Source: Calothrix sp. NIES-4101
Lineage (GTDB): Bacteria > Cyanobacteriota > Cyanobacteriia > Cyanobacteriales > Nostocaceae
DNA: 64,000 nucleotides
Reading direction: 5' to 3'
Assembly: GCA_004296455.1 (NCBI GenBank)
Contig: AP018277.1
Coordinates: 62,001-126,000, forward strand
In this document: positions 16,907 through 25,877 of the stretch, one piece after another
How positions within the stretch are numbered: the first letter of the stretch is position 1
Layout: each line of letters begins with the position of its first letter
Program-made: the position numbers and the translations under genes
The notes under the pieces: model-generated
What the model saw: only the letters and a program-made list of their open reading frames with translations
The model's database searches: none
Told to the model about the DNA's origin: nothing

Positions 16907-19549
16907 TTAACTTTTAGGAACAGCAGCACAGGTTAATGATTTTTGCATATTACTAGAAACTTTATCTGCAACTAATTCAATTTTTCCTTGAGCGTTACGA
17001 TGCCAACTAGTAGCTTGGACAAGATTTTCTGGGGTGGTGGGAATTTTCCCGATGACTGAGTTATTTTTACGGAATGCAGAGATGTCGCGCACATCAGACC
17101 AAGTGCGATCGCTCCTCAATTCTTGACTAGGATTTTGCGGTATTCCTCCTCTTCCTGTAGCAACAAAACTACTACCACTGTTATCTGCACATCCAGTAGC
17201 AATTTGTTGGGATGGGTCGGTAACATCTCCTGGTAGTTCAACTAAACCAGAATTTGGGTCAACACCAACATTATTGACTTGCACAGTACCATTAAGTCCA
17301 AATTGTGAACTGGCGGTGATGTCACTATTAGGTGTGGATTGGTTTTGAAATTTTAACCCGAAGATACCTTGAGTGGTAATTTGAATATTACCTCCGCTTC
17401 CCAGCACAGCATTAGCCGAAATATCGCTGTTTTCTGTTGGGATAGCAATAATAGAACTGGCATTGATTTCAATGTTGCCTCCTGTGGAGGTGCCACGAGC
17501 ATCGGTAATGATGTTACTGCCATGCCGTAATAACAGAAAGTCACTCGCCTGGAGGTGAATGTTACCACGACCACCACCATTGACTTCGGCTCGCAGATTT
17601 GCTCCATTATCTAAAAAGATATTACGGGCGTTAACATTGATGTTACCTGCATCCCCAGTTCCAGGATTGCTCACTGTAATTTCTGCTCCATCACGAACAC
17701 GCAAGCTGTCAGTTGTGATATTCACAGATCCAGCCGCAAAGCTTGTTGTTGAGGATGCCGTAATCGCACTGGGAAGATATTTTCCATTGACCAGCAATTG
17801 AGAAACACCATCCACATCAATGTTTTTAACTTGTAAGTTAATATTACCCGCATTTGCCTGACCCTGGGTGGAAGAGGTGATCTGTCCTCCATTGAATACC
17901 CGTAGGTTGTCAGCAGTTAAGGCAATACTTCCACCTGAACCTACTGAATTATCACCCACGGCAACATTAATCCCACCAGGTAATTTGCTGAGAACATCAA
18001 TTACTGGATCGCTAACTGCTATCTCTTGCGCCCGAATGGTGATATTTCCCGCTTTCCCTTTTCCTGTTAAAGTAGTGCGGATAGTCCCACCATTAAATAT
18101 CTGCAAACGTCCAACATCGATTGAGATATTTCCCGCGTCTCCTTCTGTTTGACTAATTCCCGTACCCACTCCAGATAGTAGTTGATAGGGTGTGTATCCT
18201 GATATCTCAAGGCTCTCAGTTGCTCGAATTGAGATGTCTCCAGCCTTGCCTGTGGGAGCAGATACAGGGTTAAAAGCGACCAAAGCTGTACTGACGATTC
18301 CACCATCTTGCACCCGCATTCGATTTGTTTCGATGGAAATCTTTCCACTCTCGTTATTCTTGCCACTAAAGAGAATAGTGGTAATCGAGGTGGGACGACC
18401 AGAAAATGGATGAGAACCTAGCACCTCTACATCTGAAGCCCGAACAGTTACATCTCCCGATCGAGAATTGTTGCCATTAGAAGAGGACTGAAGCCAAGCT
18501 CCATTTGCTAACTTTAAGCGTCCTGTCTCTACTGTTACATCTCCAGCGCGTCCAGTTGCTGGAGGCCCAAAGGAGATACCTACATTAGTTCCTATACCAG
18601 GACTAATTTGTTCTGGGAGAGAAGCACCCAGCAGGTCAACAAAGTCTGTGGTGTTGACAGTAATTCCCTTACCTTGCCCAGCAAAGGTAATAGAACTAAT
18701 ATTTGATCCATCCTGCACAGTCAACCCGCGTCCACGGATGTTGATTACACCCCCGTTAATTCCACTTGCATCAACTAATGAAGCTTGTTGTAAGGAAATT
18801 GTACCCCAGTTTGCAGTGGCAGCAGGACTCGTTAATTGCCATTGAGCTTGATTTTCCATTTGAATCCCCGCATTTTGCAAAGCCCATAGTTCGATATGCC
18901 CATCTGGTGCCGTCAGCTTTGCTTTTGTCATGTCGATTTGACTACCCACCAATGCTAGGGTTTGCCTGGTTTTAACTCGCAAGTCTGCCCCTTGAACTTG
19001 TATCGCTCCCGCATTACTGCCCATCTGCAAACCCACAGGTACGCTCATCGTTAACAACGGTGGTTGAGTTGGATTTACAGCACTAAATTCCACCCCATCA
19101 GCAAATTTAATACTATTCGCCGTCGTTCCTACAAATGAACCGCCAATATCCAATTTGGCATTTTGTCCAAACATAATTCCGTTGGGATTCATCAAAAACA
19201 AACTCACAGAATTATTTGCGTTGAGAGTTTGAATTAATCCATCAATATTAGAAATATTTCCACCTGTAACCCGACTAAAAATAGTAGTAATATTTGGTGT
19301 ATTTGTTAAATCAAAGGTTGCGCTGCCACCTGTCGGTACAGAGAAATTACTGAAGCTGTGAAATAAATTATTACTTTTATCAATACCATTAAGAATAGTA
19401 TAATTACTGCCATTTTGGTTAACAATGGTGTTGGTAGTCCCATCTGATGCTACTTGAGCCATAGCCGATCGCATCATGCCTGGTGTTAATAACCCAGTTG
19501 TTAATATTAATAGAAAGAGTACGGCTTTCATTAGCAAAAATTTCCTCAA
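16907..19549 (-). CDS. TpsA-like filamentous haemagglutinin-domain exoprotein
   Basis: 880 residues. An N-terminal signal peptide (VLFLLILTTGLLTPGMM ... AMA) is followed by the haemagglutination-activity/TPS secretion domain (about 40-160: NGSNYTILNGID, SLFLMNPNGIMFGQNAKLDIGGSFVGTTA). The remainder is parallel beta-helix repeats rich in GN(I/V)xI and AGDVTV motifs. The C-terminal tail (RSDRTWSDVRDISAF, CAAVPKS) is also present in the remnant immediately upstream. Such proteins are exported through a two-partner TpsB porin and act in adhesion or surface interactions. No TpsB gene is visible in this window. Confidence 0.85.
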   Translation of the reverse strand: MRKFLLMKAVLFLLILTTGLLTPGMMRSAMAQVASDGTTNTIVNQNGSNYTILNGIDKSNNLFHSFSNFSVPTGGSATFDLTNTPNITTIFSRVTGGNISNIDGLIQTLNANNSVSLFLMNPNGIMFGQNAKLDIGGSFVGTTANSIKFADGVEFSAVNPTQPPLLTMSVPVGLQMGSNAGAIQVQGADLRVKTRQTLALVGSQIDMTKAKLTAPDGHIELWALQNAGIQMENQAQWQLTSPAATANWGTISLQQASLVDASGINGGVINIRGRGLTVQDGSNISSITFAGQGKGITVNTTDFVDLLGASLPEQISPGIGTNVGISFGPPATGRAGDVTVETGRLKLANGAWLQSSSNGNNSRSGDVTVRASDVEVLGSHPFSGRPTSITTILFSGKNNESGKISIETNRMRVQDGGIVSTALVAFNPVSAPTGKAGDISIRATESLEISGYTPYQLLSGVGTGISQTEGDAGNISIDVGRLQIFNGGTIRTTLTGKGKAGNITIRAQEIAVSDPVIDVLSKLPGGINVAVGDNSVGSGGSIALTADNLRVFNGGQITSSTQGQANAGNINLQVKNIDVDGVSQLLVNGKYLPSAITASSTTSFAAGSVNITTDSLRVRDGAEITVSNPGTGDAGNINVNARNIFLDNGANLRAEVNGGGRGNIHLQASDFLLLRHGSNIITDARGTSTGGNIEINASSIIAIPTENSDISANAVLGSGGNIQITTQGIFGLKFQNQSTPNSDITASSQFGLNGTVQVNNVGVDPNSGLVELPGDVTDPSQQIATGCADNSGSSFVATGRGGIPQNPSQELRSDRTWSDVRDISAFRKNNSVIGKIPTTPENLVQATSWHRNAQGKIELVADKVSSNMQKSLTCAAVPKS

Positions 19550-19602
19550 CCTGATTTAACCCTATAGTTCCCTAAATGACATTTTTAATAACATGATTAA
19601 CT

Positions 19603-19944
19603 TTAATAACTTTTAGGAACAGCAGCACAGGTTAATGCTTGTTGTACTTGAGTAGAAGGTTTATCTGCAACTAATTCAATTTTTCCTTGGGCATTACGAT
19701 GCCAAGATGTAGCTTGCACAAGTGTTTCTGGGGTGGTGGGGATTTTCGCTTGTACTGGCTGAGTTTTATGGAATGCAGAGATATCACGCACATCAGACCA
19801 AGTGCGGTCGCTCCTCAATTCCTGACTAGGATTTTGCGGTATTCCACCTCTTCCGGTGGCGATAAAACTACTACCACTGTTATCTGCACAACCTGTAGCA
19901 ATTTGCTGTGATGGGTCGGTAATATTTGCTGGTAATTCTACCTA
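19603..19944 (-). pseudogene. C-terminal remnant of a second TpsA-like gene
   Basis: About 113 codons corresponding to the last part of the exoprotein above: ELPANITDPSQQIATGCADNS-like start, then RSDRTWSDVRDISAFHK and TCAAVPKSY. The 3' flank also matches (CCCTAAATGACATTTTT at about 16876 and 19569). This points to a former tandem pair, with everything upstream of about 19944 lost. Confidence 0.75.
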
Positions 19945-20260
19945 GCGTGGTAAAACTTGCTAGAAGAGGGTATAAATCAGGCGTTGCAAATTTATGGGAT
20001 AATTTAGCTTAATTTTGAACGAAATACTAATAGTTTCAGCCTCTAGTTCATCCCGCAATGATGCAACGCCATAAATAAGGTTTTTTCGAGATGCCATGCT
20101 AACTTGTTTTTTAAACAGGCAGACACTCTTAAAACAAATTTGCGATAGTAGCGAATTGCGGCAGCGCTGAGCGATCGCTTAACCCAAATGCTGGCGAAAA
20201 ATAATAGATAGATTTTTTAGTTCAGTTTATTAGGCATTGAATTACATAAATCTAAGTAAA
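19945..20260. other. Intergenic region between TpsA remnant and recombinase
   Basis: Apart from the 91-bp MITE at 19980-20070 it holds no gene. A HIP1-type site GCGATCGC occurs near 20170. Confidence 0.4.
19980..20070. mobile_element. 91-bp MITE of the GGCGTTGCA family, copy 1
   Basis: It is bounded by GGCGTTGCA and TGCAACGCC. Its sequence is closely matched, in reverse orientation, by 37192-37282. Flanks are nearly duplicated (ATAAATCA / ATAAATAA). A longer relative with the same ends lies at 54984-55201. Confidence 0.7.
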
Positions 20261-21367
20261 TCAAAACCTGGGTAAAACCGTCCCCGTTCCCGCATCCCGC
20301 TTGGCTCTTACATAAGCCTTGGTCGTATCACTCTTACTGTGCCCAAGTTGATTTTGCACCTCAAAAACATTCTTATGCTCAATCGCCCTAGTAGCATGGG
20401 AATGCCTCAACCAGTGACAAGAAAACTTCACCTTCGCCGCTTCTGAAATATCCTGAATCATCCTTTTAATCGCCCTATCGCTCAACGGCAAACCCCGCTT
20501 CGTCGGGTTCCGTGACACATTCGCAAACACAGGCATCTTATCACCAGCCATCCCTCGGTACTTCTTGAAAGCCCTCGAAGTCTCGTGGTCCAACCCAATC
20601 TCCCGATACTTTCCCCCCTTCCCCCGGAACTTAATCGTATAGTAGCCCCGGTTCCTATCCGCCAACGTCGGGTCGGGAAACCACTGAAAATTGTGCCAAT
20701 ACAACCCCGGATAATCCTCCCTCGGTTTCCCCGGCTCATCACCCGGAACCGTCACCCTACCAACCTCTCCCACCCGCATCCCACTGTAAAAAAGCAGCGA
20801 AAACACCAACCAATACTTCCCCCCCATATCCTTCGCAGCCTTACCCAGCTTCGCCATCTCCCAATCTTCCAGATAGCGCTCCGCCTTCGGTAAATCGCTA
20901 AAGTTATCGTAATTTATACTACTGGCAATATTCCTTAAAAAATAGCCACAATTCTCCGCATTACCATAACTCCACAGCGACCGCAACATCAAAATCTGGT
21001 TAGATTTAGTATAAGGAGAAACCTCACCCCAACTATGAATAAACTCCAGTAACAATGGTTGCTGCACCAAACGCAAATCTCCTATCCCCCGATTCCGTAC
21101 CCAATCGAGTAATTTCTGACCAAATCGATAGTATTTCCGCTTAGTCTGCTCCCGATTTTGCGACCCCGCCCAAGCCAAAATCATCTCCTCATCACTACCC
21201 ACAGCCGGAGTTCCGTAATAATACTCACGAATTACCTCCTCCACCATCTGCGGCGTAACTTTACCAACTTGGTAATTAATTACACCTGACTGCTCCTTCG
21301 TCGGTAGAATTTCGACCTTCAAGACCTCAATATTGTTCGCATCCATGTGGAAAAAACGGTTACTCAA
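20261..21367 (-). CDS. Tyrosine recombinase / integrase
   Basis: 368 residues. The N-terminal half has a SAM-like core-binding fold; the catalytic part has the first Arg in SGMRVGEVGRV, a Lys in KGGKYREIGLD, HWLRHSHATRA (His-x-x-Arg), LGHSKSDTTKAYV (His and the Tyr nucleophile). It catalyses strand exchange at attachment or dimer-resolution sites. The start may be 21346 (MDANNIEV) rather than 21367. It adjoins toxin-antitoxin genes, which suits either plasmid resolution or integration. I did not find paired att or recombination sites. Confidence 0.88.
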   Translation of the reverse strand: MSNRFFHMDANNIEVLKVEILPTKEQSGVINYQVGKVTPQMVEEVIREYYYGTPAVGSDEEMILAWAGSQNREQTKRKYYRFGQKLLDWVRNRGIGDLRLVQQPLLLEFIHSWGEVSPYTKSNQILMLRSLWSYGNAENCGYFLRNIASSINYDNFSDLPKAERYLEDWEMAKLGKAAKDMGGKYWLVFSLLFYSGMRVGEVGRVTVPGDEPGKPREDYPGLYWHNFQWFPDPTLADRNRGYYTIKFRGKGGKYREIGLDHETSRAFKKYRGMAGDKMPVFANVSRNPTKRGLPLSDRAIKRMIQDISEAAKVKFSCHWLRHSHATRAIEHKNVFEVQNQLGHSKSDTTKAYVRAKRDAGTGTVLPRF

Positions 21368-21526
21368 ACGTTTATTTATTACTTCCTGGAAGTGATGTTA
21401 CAGGAATCATACAATTGATTCTACCTTTATGTGTATTCGCGGTCATCTATATTCCCCACTCTCTGCCCTTGAAAGATTAATAAAACAATCCTTTTTCTCC
21501 CTTATTTCTGATCTTGTGATATCAAT

Positions 21527-21543
21527 GCTATCTTATTGATAGC
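21527..21543. promoter_or_regulatory. Palindromic operator candidate upstream of vapBC-like pair
   Basis: GCTATCTTATTGATAGC is a near-perfect palindrome 64 bp before the antitoxin start. A very similar one (GCTATCTTTTTGATAGC, 22608-22624) lies upstream of the KfrA-like gene, together with about 100 bp of matching upstream sequence. A shared operator is the simplest reading. Confidence 0.55.
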
Positions 21544-21607
21544 GCGATTCATTTAGAGATTAAAATACAGTTAGCGTATAGTCGGATTTAGTGAGAGAAG
21601 AAATTCT

Positions 21608-21835
21608 ATGATGAATTTACAAGAAATCATTAATTCTATTAACAGTTTGCCCACAGAGGAACGGGACTATTTATTTGAGTTTCTGCGTAACAAAAAGGAG
21701 GAGTCTAGAGGGGATAATTTTTGGCAGGGATTACAAAAATTTAGAAAGGTAATCCAAAACGAGGGGATAATCTTTACTGATGAGGATTTTGCTGATTTAC
21801 GAGATACTAGTGTGGGCAGAGAAATTGATTTATGA
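21608..21835 (+). CDS. VapB-like antitoxin
   Basis: 75 residues, acidic and helical (LQEIINSINSLPTEERDYLFEFL ... FTDEDFADLRD). It overlaps the PIN-domain toxin start in an ATGA (21832-21835), the typical toxin-antitoxin arrangement. It lacks a recognisable AbrB or RHH signature; the role is inferred from position and size. The palindrome upstream may be its operator. Confidence 0.7.
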   Translation: MMNLQEIINSINSLPTEERDYLFEFLRNKKEESRGDNFWQGLQKFRKVIQNEGIIFTDEDFADLRDTSVGREIDL

Positions 21836-22251
21836 GCTTTAAATTCTTACTTGATACCAATATTCTCTCAGAGCCAGCACGTCCTATTCCTAATGCGAAT
21901 GTTTTACACAAACTAGATATTCATAAGTCCGAAGTTGTTGTTTCTAGTGTTGTTGTTCATGAACTTTTACATGGTTGTTTGCGGCTGCCAGAATCTAAGC
22001 GGCGAGAGTATCTTTGGAATTATATTCATGAATCGGTATTAAATTTACCAGTATTTAATTATGATTTAAAGGCGGCACAATGGCACGCTCAAGAAAGGGC
22101 TAGATTATCCCAGATTGGTAAAAATCCTGCTTTTGTAGATGGTCAAATTGCGAGTATTGCTTATAGTAATAATTTAATTTTGGTAACTAATAATGTTTCT
22201 GATTTTGATTTTTTTAATAATTTAATAGTTGAAAATTGGTTTCCGATTTAA
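21832..22251 (+). CDS. vapC: VapC-like PIN-domain toxin
   Basis: 139 residues with PIN nuclease residues in order: LLDTNILSEPARP (Asp), VVVHELLHGCLRLP (Glu), FVDGQIASIAYSN (Asp) and NNVSDFDFF (Asp). PIN toxins cleave RNA, commonly initiator tRNA or rRNA, and are neutralised by the overlapping antitoxin. All four acidic residues are present, so it is likely functional and would stabilise the replicon. Confidence 0.85.
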   Translation: MSFKFLLDTNILSEPARPIPNANVLHKLDIHKSEVVVSSVVVHELLHGCLRLPESKRREYLWNYIHESVLNLPVFNYDLKAAQWHAQERARLSQIGKNPAFVDGQIASIAYSNNLILVTNNVSDFDFFNNLIVENWFPI

Positions 22252-22607
22252 CTTTATGTGAAATCTTGACCTCCGGGCAAAGTTGCCGGACAGAATCTTC
22301 TGTCCCGGCACATTTGGGGAGTATCCCCCGTACCACTACGTGGAAGCAAGCTACGTCATAAGCGGAGCGCTGCCGTCGGCTAGACGTTCCCGCAGGGTAG
22401 TTTGCTCTCTAAGAGCATCTCCCCCGTAGGCGTAGCCAGCCCGAAGGGCTTAGTTTTGGGGACGGTTTCCGTCCACACAAACTTCTCTCCGTGGCAAAGT
22501 TTCACGTATATTCGCAGTCGTCTATTCATCTATATTCCCACTCTCTGTTAAGAACTATTAATCAAATAATCCTTTTTCTACCTTATTCTTGATATTGTGA
22601 TATCAAT
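22252..22607. other. Intergenic mosaic of interspersed repeats
   Basis: No gene. It contains a hairpin (GCCGGACAGAA / TTCTGTCCCGGC, 22285-22309) and a composite of cyanobacterial dispersed-repeat modules (about 22320-22500), then about 100 bp duplicating the region upstream of the VapB-like gene. Confidence 0.5.
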
Positions 22608-22624
22608 GCTATCTTTTTGATAGC
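22608..22624. promoter_or_regulatory. Palindromic operator candidate upstream of KfrA-like gene
   Basis: GCTATCTTTTTGATAGC, one base different from the palindrome at 21527-21543 and in the same sequence context (GTGATATCAATGCTATC precedes both). It lies 31 bp before the start of the KfrA-like gene. Confidence 0.55.
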
Positions 22625-22655
22625 ACGATTCATTGCTAGCAAACGCGATATCACT

Positions 22656-23258
22656 ATGTCCGATGAGAACAAACCCAGCCAAATGTTGCGCGTACCCACT
22701 CCTTTAATTGATGCAGTGAGGGAATTATCCCGGTTACATCGACAGGGAAAAACCAGTGAGGTGCTTTCTGGTTTGGATGATTTGATATTTACCTTGGATG
22801 ACGGCAGTGCTAGTTCTCAAAATGGAGTTTATCAAACCATATCGTCAATTTGCTCTCGCTTGGATAATTTAGAATCTCAACTGTCGGGTTCGGAGAATAG
22901 CAACGAGGTTCCATCGACTAAACGTCTCAATGATTTAGAGCAAAAAATAGACTCTATAAATAATCGGTTGACTCAATTTGCTGAGGCAATTATGCAGCTT
23001 CAAAGTAATATTAATAATCAACCAAGACGAGGTAAGTCATACTACGGTAATTCTTATAATCAAGGGCAACCTGTTAAGTTTCAGCCCATTACAGAAGAAA
23101 GTTTGGCTTCCAGGTTGGGGGTAACTCCAGAAACCATCCGCAAGGAAAGGGAAAGTCAACCCGCACCACTTTTTTTTGCTTGGTCTAAGCGTAAGGATAC
23201 TTCTGGTATTGGCTGGGAATTTAATCAGAAAACAAATTTGTATCATCCAATTACTTGA
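22656..23258 (+). CDS. KfrA-like coiled-coil DNA-binding protein
   Basis: 200 residues. I start at 22656 (MSDENKPSQMLRVPTP); the 13 codons before it overlap the promoter palindrome. The N-terminus (LIDAVRELSRLHRQGKTSEVLSGLDDLI) is conserved in many cyanobacterial proteins, the middle is a coiled coil (about 80-130), and the end has a helix-turn-helix (SLASRLGVTPETIRKERES) followed by a GIGWEFN motif. A near-identical but broken copy lies at 44729-46749. It may bind the palindrome it shares with the toxin-antitoxin promoter. Confidence 0.6.
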   Translation: MSDENKPSQMLRVPTPLIDAVRELSRLHRQGKTSEVLSGLDDLIFTLDDGSASSQNGVYQTISSICSRLDNLESQLSGSENSNEVPSTKRLNDLEQKIDSINNRLTQFAEAIMQLQSNINNQPRRGKSYYGNSYNQGQPVKFQPITEESLASRLGVTPETIRKERESQPAPLFFAWSKRKDTSGIGWEFNQKTNLYHPIT

Positions 23259-23271
23259 TCAAAATAAAACA

Positions 23272-23511
23272 ATGAAGACCGACCAAGAAAGACAAGAATT
23301 AATTCAAGATATTATCGTACTGCTTTACCAAGCTTATGACAGCACTTTAGATGACATTCACGCGCTCTTAAAAAGAATCGATGATATGGAGGATGAAGAA
23401 GATTTACAAGCTATTCAAGAAGCTAGGGAAGATATACGTATTAACGGTACAGTGTCTTGGAATGAAATTAAGGAAGAAATAAGGAACGAAAGCAAAAAGG
23501 ATGTTGCGTGA
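23272..23511 (+). CDS. Antitoxin of a ParE/RelE pair
   Basis: 79 residues, very acidic and helical (LDDIHALLKRIDDMEDEEDLQAIQEARED). It is followed by a RelE/ParE toxin whose GTG start overlaps its stop by 4 bp. The start is the ATG at 23272, just after the KfrA-like stop. Confidence 0.75.
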   Translation: MKTDQERQELIQDIIVLLYQAYDSTLDDIHALLKRIDDMEDEEDLQAIQEAREDIRINGTVSWNEIKEEIRNESKKDVA

Positions 23512-23774
23512 CTTACGAAGTTAAATTTTCAAAGGGTGCAAAAAAACAATTGAGGAAATTACCTCTCGATGTACAAGAACGCATACAAACTAAAATTAAT
23601 AGTTTAGCAATAGAACCCCGTCCAAGTGGAGTTAAAAAACTGCAAGGCGATGATAATTCCTATCGTATTAGGGTAAGTGATTACCGAGTAGTTTACGAGA
23701 TAGAAGATGATATGTTATTAATAACTGTGATTCGAGTAGCACATCGTAGTCAAGTTTATAAAGATGATAGTTGA
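23508..23774 (+). CDS. RelE/ParE-family toxin
   Basis: 88 residues from a GTG start. The fold signature is clear: YEVKFSKGAKKQLRKLPLDVQERI, then YRIRVSDYRVVYEIEDDMLLITVIRVAHRSQVY. RelE members cleave mRNA on the ribosome and ParE members poison gyrase; sequence alone does not decide. The conserved Arg and Tyr residues of the core are present, so it looks intact. Confidence 0.85.
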   Translation: MTYEVKFSKGAKKQLRKLPLDVQERIQTKINSLAIEPRPSGVKKLQGDDNSYRIRVSDYRVVYEIEDDMLLITVIRVAHRSQVYKDDS

Positions 23775-23932
23775 TAAACGAGAGCGATTTTTTGGGAGCA
23801 TCCACTTTTGCAACAAACACAATTATATAGTGGTACAAACCCTACTATATGGTTGGTCTAAAAAAGTCGATCTGCCGAAATTTGAAGTTATCGTTGGGAA
23901 GAGTATAAAAAAGGTTTTCAGGGGGTTGAGTT

Positions 23933-24067
23933 ATGACAGCACAAACCGTCCAACCATCGAAAGTTGGTAAAACTGAAAAACCAGAGCGTCAATCGCCTAA
24001 CTTTCGCAAATACTCCAAGGTCAGGACTAGGGAATATTTGTTACCAGAAGAAGTTGAGTGGGGGTAG
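23933..24067 (+). pseudogene. N-terminal stub of a tyrosine recombinase
   Basis: A 44-codon frame with a GGGGG-rich ribosome site reads MTAQTVQPSKVGKTEKP ... YSKVRTREYLLPEEVEWG. The segment REYLLPEEVE is typical of the start of FimB/FimE-like recombinases (TREYLTPxEVExL). Everything after the first helix, including all catalytic residues, is missing, so this is a remnant. The 140 bp before it resemble the sequence around 5091-5190. Confidence 0.5.
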
Positions 24068-24092
24068 TTGAAGAATAGCGATCACTTTTGCT

Positions 24093-24248
24093 TTATTTAG
24101 TTTGAGAGGATGTTTGAACTATTGGTGTTTGTACAGTATTTAACTTCGGTGAGTCGAAAAACCTAGTAAACTGAATACATAACCCAGAAAACTGGATGCT
24201 CAAACCGATGACGGCTATGATGGCGGAAATCTTCTCGAAACTACTCAT
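24093..24248 (-). CDS. Possible small membrane peptide
   Basis: 51 residues starting MSSFEKISAIIAVIG with one hydrophobic helix (ISAIIAVIGLSIQFSGLCIQF) and a polar tail. No family is recognised. It could be a real small membrane protein or chance. Confidence 0.3.
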   Translation of the reverse strand: MSSFEKISAIIAVIGLSIQFSGLCIQFTRFFDSPKLNTVQTPIVQTSSQTK

Positions 24249-24444
24249 TAATTTTTGCCTCTTGGTGTTTGAGATAATTTTGAGCAAATTAGTGGTTTGT
24301 TATTTGGTTGTTGCTTTGTTAAAGCGATATCGGCGTAATTTCATAGTTGCACTTGTTGAATAAACACAGACTGCACAAAACTGTGAGTCTTAATAAACAA
24401 GTCCAGTAAACGCTTGTGAAGCCGCTTACATTTAACATCAGAAT

Positions 24445-25452
24445 ATGAGTAAAGGACAGTTTGACAAAGCATTCAACGAGTTAACACACAGGCGACGGGA
24501 AGTATTGCTCAAGTTTTTGGCCTACGAGACAGATGAAGCGATCGCCCAATCTCTAAACATTTCTCAAGCAACGGTAAGACAACACATCAAAGTAATCTGT
24601 GAGGAGTTTGGTTTGGAAAATGAGTTTCCAGACGAACGCCGTTCAAAACGTGCTGATTTGATGGCTCTTTTTCAGAGGTACAAGCCAGAGTTAGTAGTTG
24701 GTAAAACTCCTAGAGAAACCGCAACATTAGAACAGATAAATCAAAACAGCATAGCCGATAAAAATTTTGTTGGGCGTGAAAGTGCGATCGCACATCTCAA
24801 CAACTTCGACAGCCAAGGTGCAAAAGTTATCCTGATTCAGGCAAAAGGCGGTGTAGGCAAGACAACTTTAGCCAGAAATTATCTCCAGCAAAAAGATTAT
24901 TATAATTTTCAAATAGAAGCATATTATGGTTTAGCTTTTATATATTCCATAACTTCGTTTAAAGAAAAAGCACAAGATTTTGCTAATAAAAGTTATAACT
25001 CATCAAAAGATGACTCAGATGAATTAAGTGAATGGTCAATAGGACATAGATATATATTTCTAGGATTAACTTATAAAAATTTAGGAGATACTCAAAAAGC
25101 ATTTCAAATGTATAATCAGGCTGTCACATTTGCTGATGACAACCACTACGCTCAAATTAAAGCTAGGGCTTTAACTGGTCTAGCAGAACTTTATAGAAGA
25201 CAGCAAGAATTTGAAACTGCATTTTCTTATCATTCAAAAGCGATTGAGGTGCTGGAGAAAATAGGCGCTAAATGTGACCTTGCTGAAGGTTACTATCAAT
25301 TAGGATTGACTTATCAAAAAATGAAAGAATTAGCAAAAAGTAGGAAAAATTTTGATAAAGCGATTCTACTCTTTAGAGAAATAGAAGCACCCAAGCAAGT
25401 TGAGAAGGTACGACATGCAATGGAAAATAGTGAAAATAATAGTGCAACGTGA
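24445..25452 (+). CDS. HTH-Walker A-TPR regulator with the ATPase core deleted
   Basis: 335 residues. Residues 1-85 are a LuxR-like helix-turn-helix (TDEAIAQSLNISQATVRQHIKVICEEFGL). About 105-150 begin an NB-ARC/STAND ATPase (FVGRESAIAHLNNF, then Walker A AKGGVGKTTLARNYL). The sequence then jumps at about residue 152 directly into TPR repeats (EAYYGLAFIYSI, YIFLGLTYKNLGD, ALTGLAELYRRQ, YYQLGLTYQKM). Normal family members have about 250 ATPase residues between. The frame is preserved, so it may be an in-frame deletion derivative. ATP hydrolysis is unlikely without Walker B. Confidence 0.75.
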   Translation: MSKGQFDKAFNELTHRRREVLLKFLAYETDEAIAQSLNISQATVRQHIKVICEEFGLENEFPDERRSKRADLMALFQRYKPELVVGKTPRETATLEQINQNSIADKNFVGRESAIAHLNNFDSQGAKVILIQAKGGVGKTTLARNYLQQKDYYNFQIEAYYGLAFIYSITSFKEKAQDFANKSYNSSKDDSDELSEWSIGHRYIFLGLTYKNLGDTQKAFQMYNQAVTFADDNHYAQIKARALTGLAELYRRQQEFETAFSYHSKAIEVLEKIGAKCDLAEGYYQLGLTYQKMKELAKSRKNFDKAILLFREIEAPKQVEKVRHAMENSENNSAT

Positions 25453-25506
25453 AGAGAGCGAAAAATTTCGGGGGAGATGGGGTAAATAACGCTGTAAAAT
25501 GACCCC

Positions 25507-25740
25507 ATGTCTCATTCCTCTGAACCAGTCATTTACCAGTTAAAAATATTACTACTCAGTATTACTCCAACGATTTGGAGAAGGGTACTTGTCAGCGGCG
25601 ACAGCACGATAGAAGACTTGCATTACACAGTTCAACTAGCAATGGGGTGGGAAAATATACACCTGCACCATTTCATCATTCACGGCAAGTATTATGGAAT
25701 TACCCAACCAGGTGGAACCATTTTTAGCGATCGCCCCTGT
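25507..25740 (+). pseudogene. pRiA4b ORF-3-like fragment
   Basis: The first 78 residues (YQLKILLLSITPTIWRRVLV, IEDLHYTVQLAMGWENIHLH, FIIHGKYYGI) match the start of plasmid pRiA4b ORF-3-like proteins, which are about 180 residues. Similarity ends near 25740, where GGGGTAAAAGTAGCGAAG begins, a close match to the terminal repeat of the MITE at 26155. The gene is probably truncated by an old insertion and rearrangement. Confidence 0.6.
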
Positions 25741-25877
25741 GAAGGGGTAAAAGTAGCGAAGACACTGTTGGCGAAACATTGCTTAACAATAAAAACTGTC
25801 ATTGTCAGGATAATATTGCCGAATTGGGACGCTGTAGGTGATGCTCCGCTTTTATCCGCCCGAAGGGCGAACGTCAA

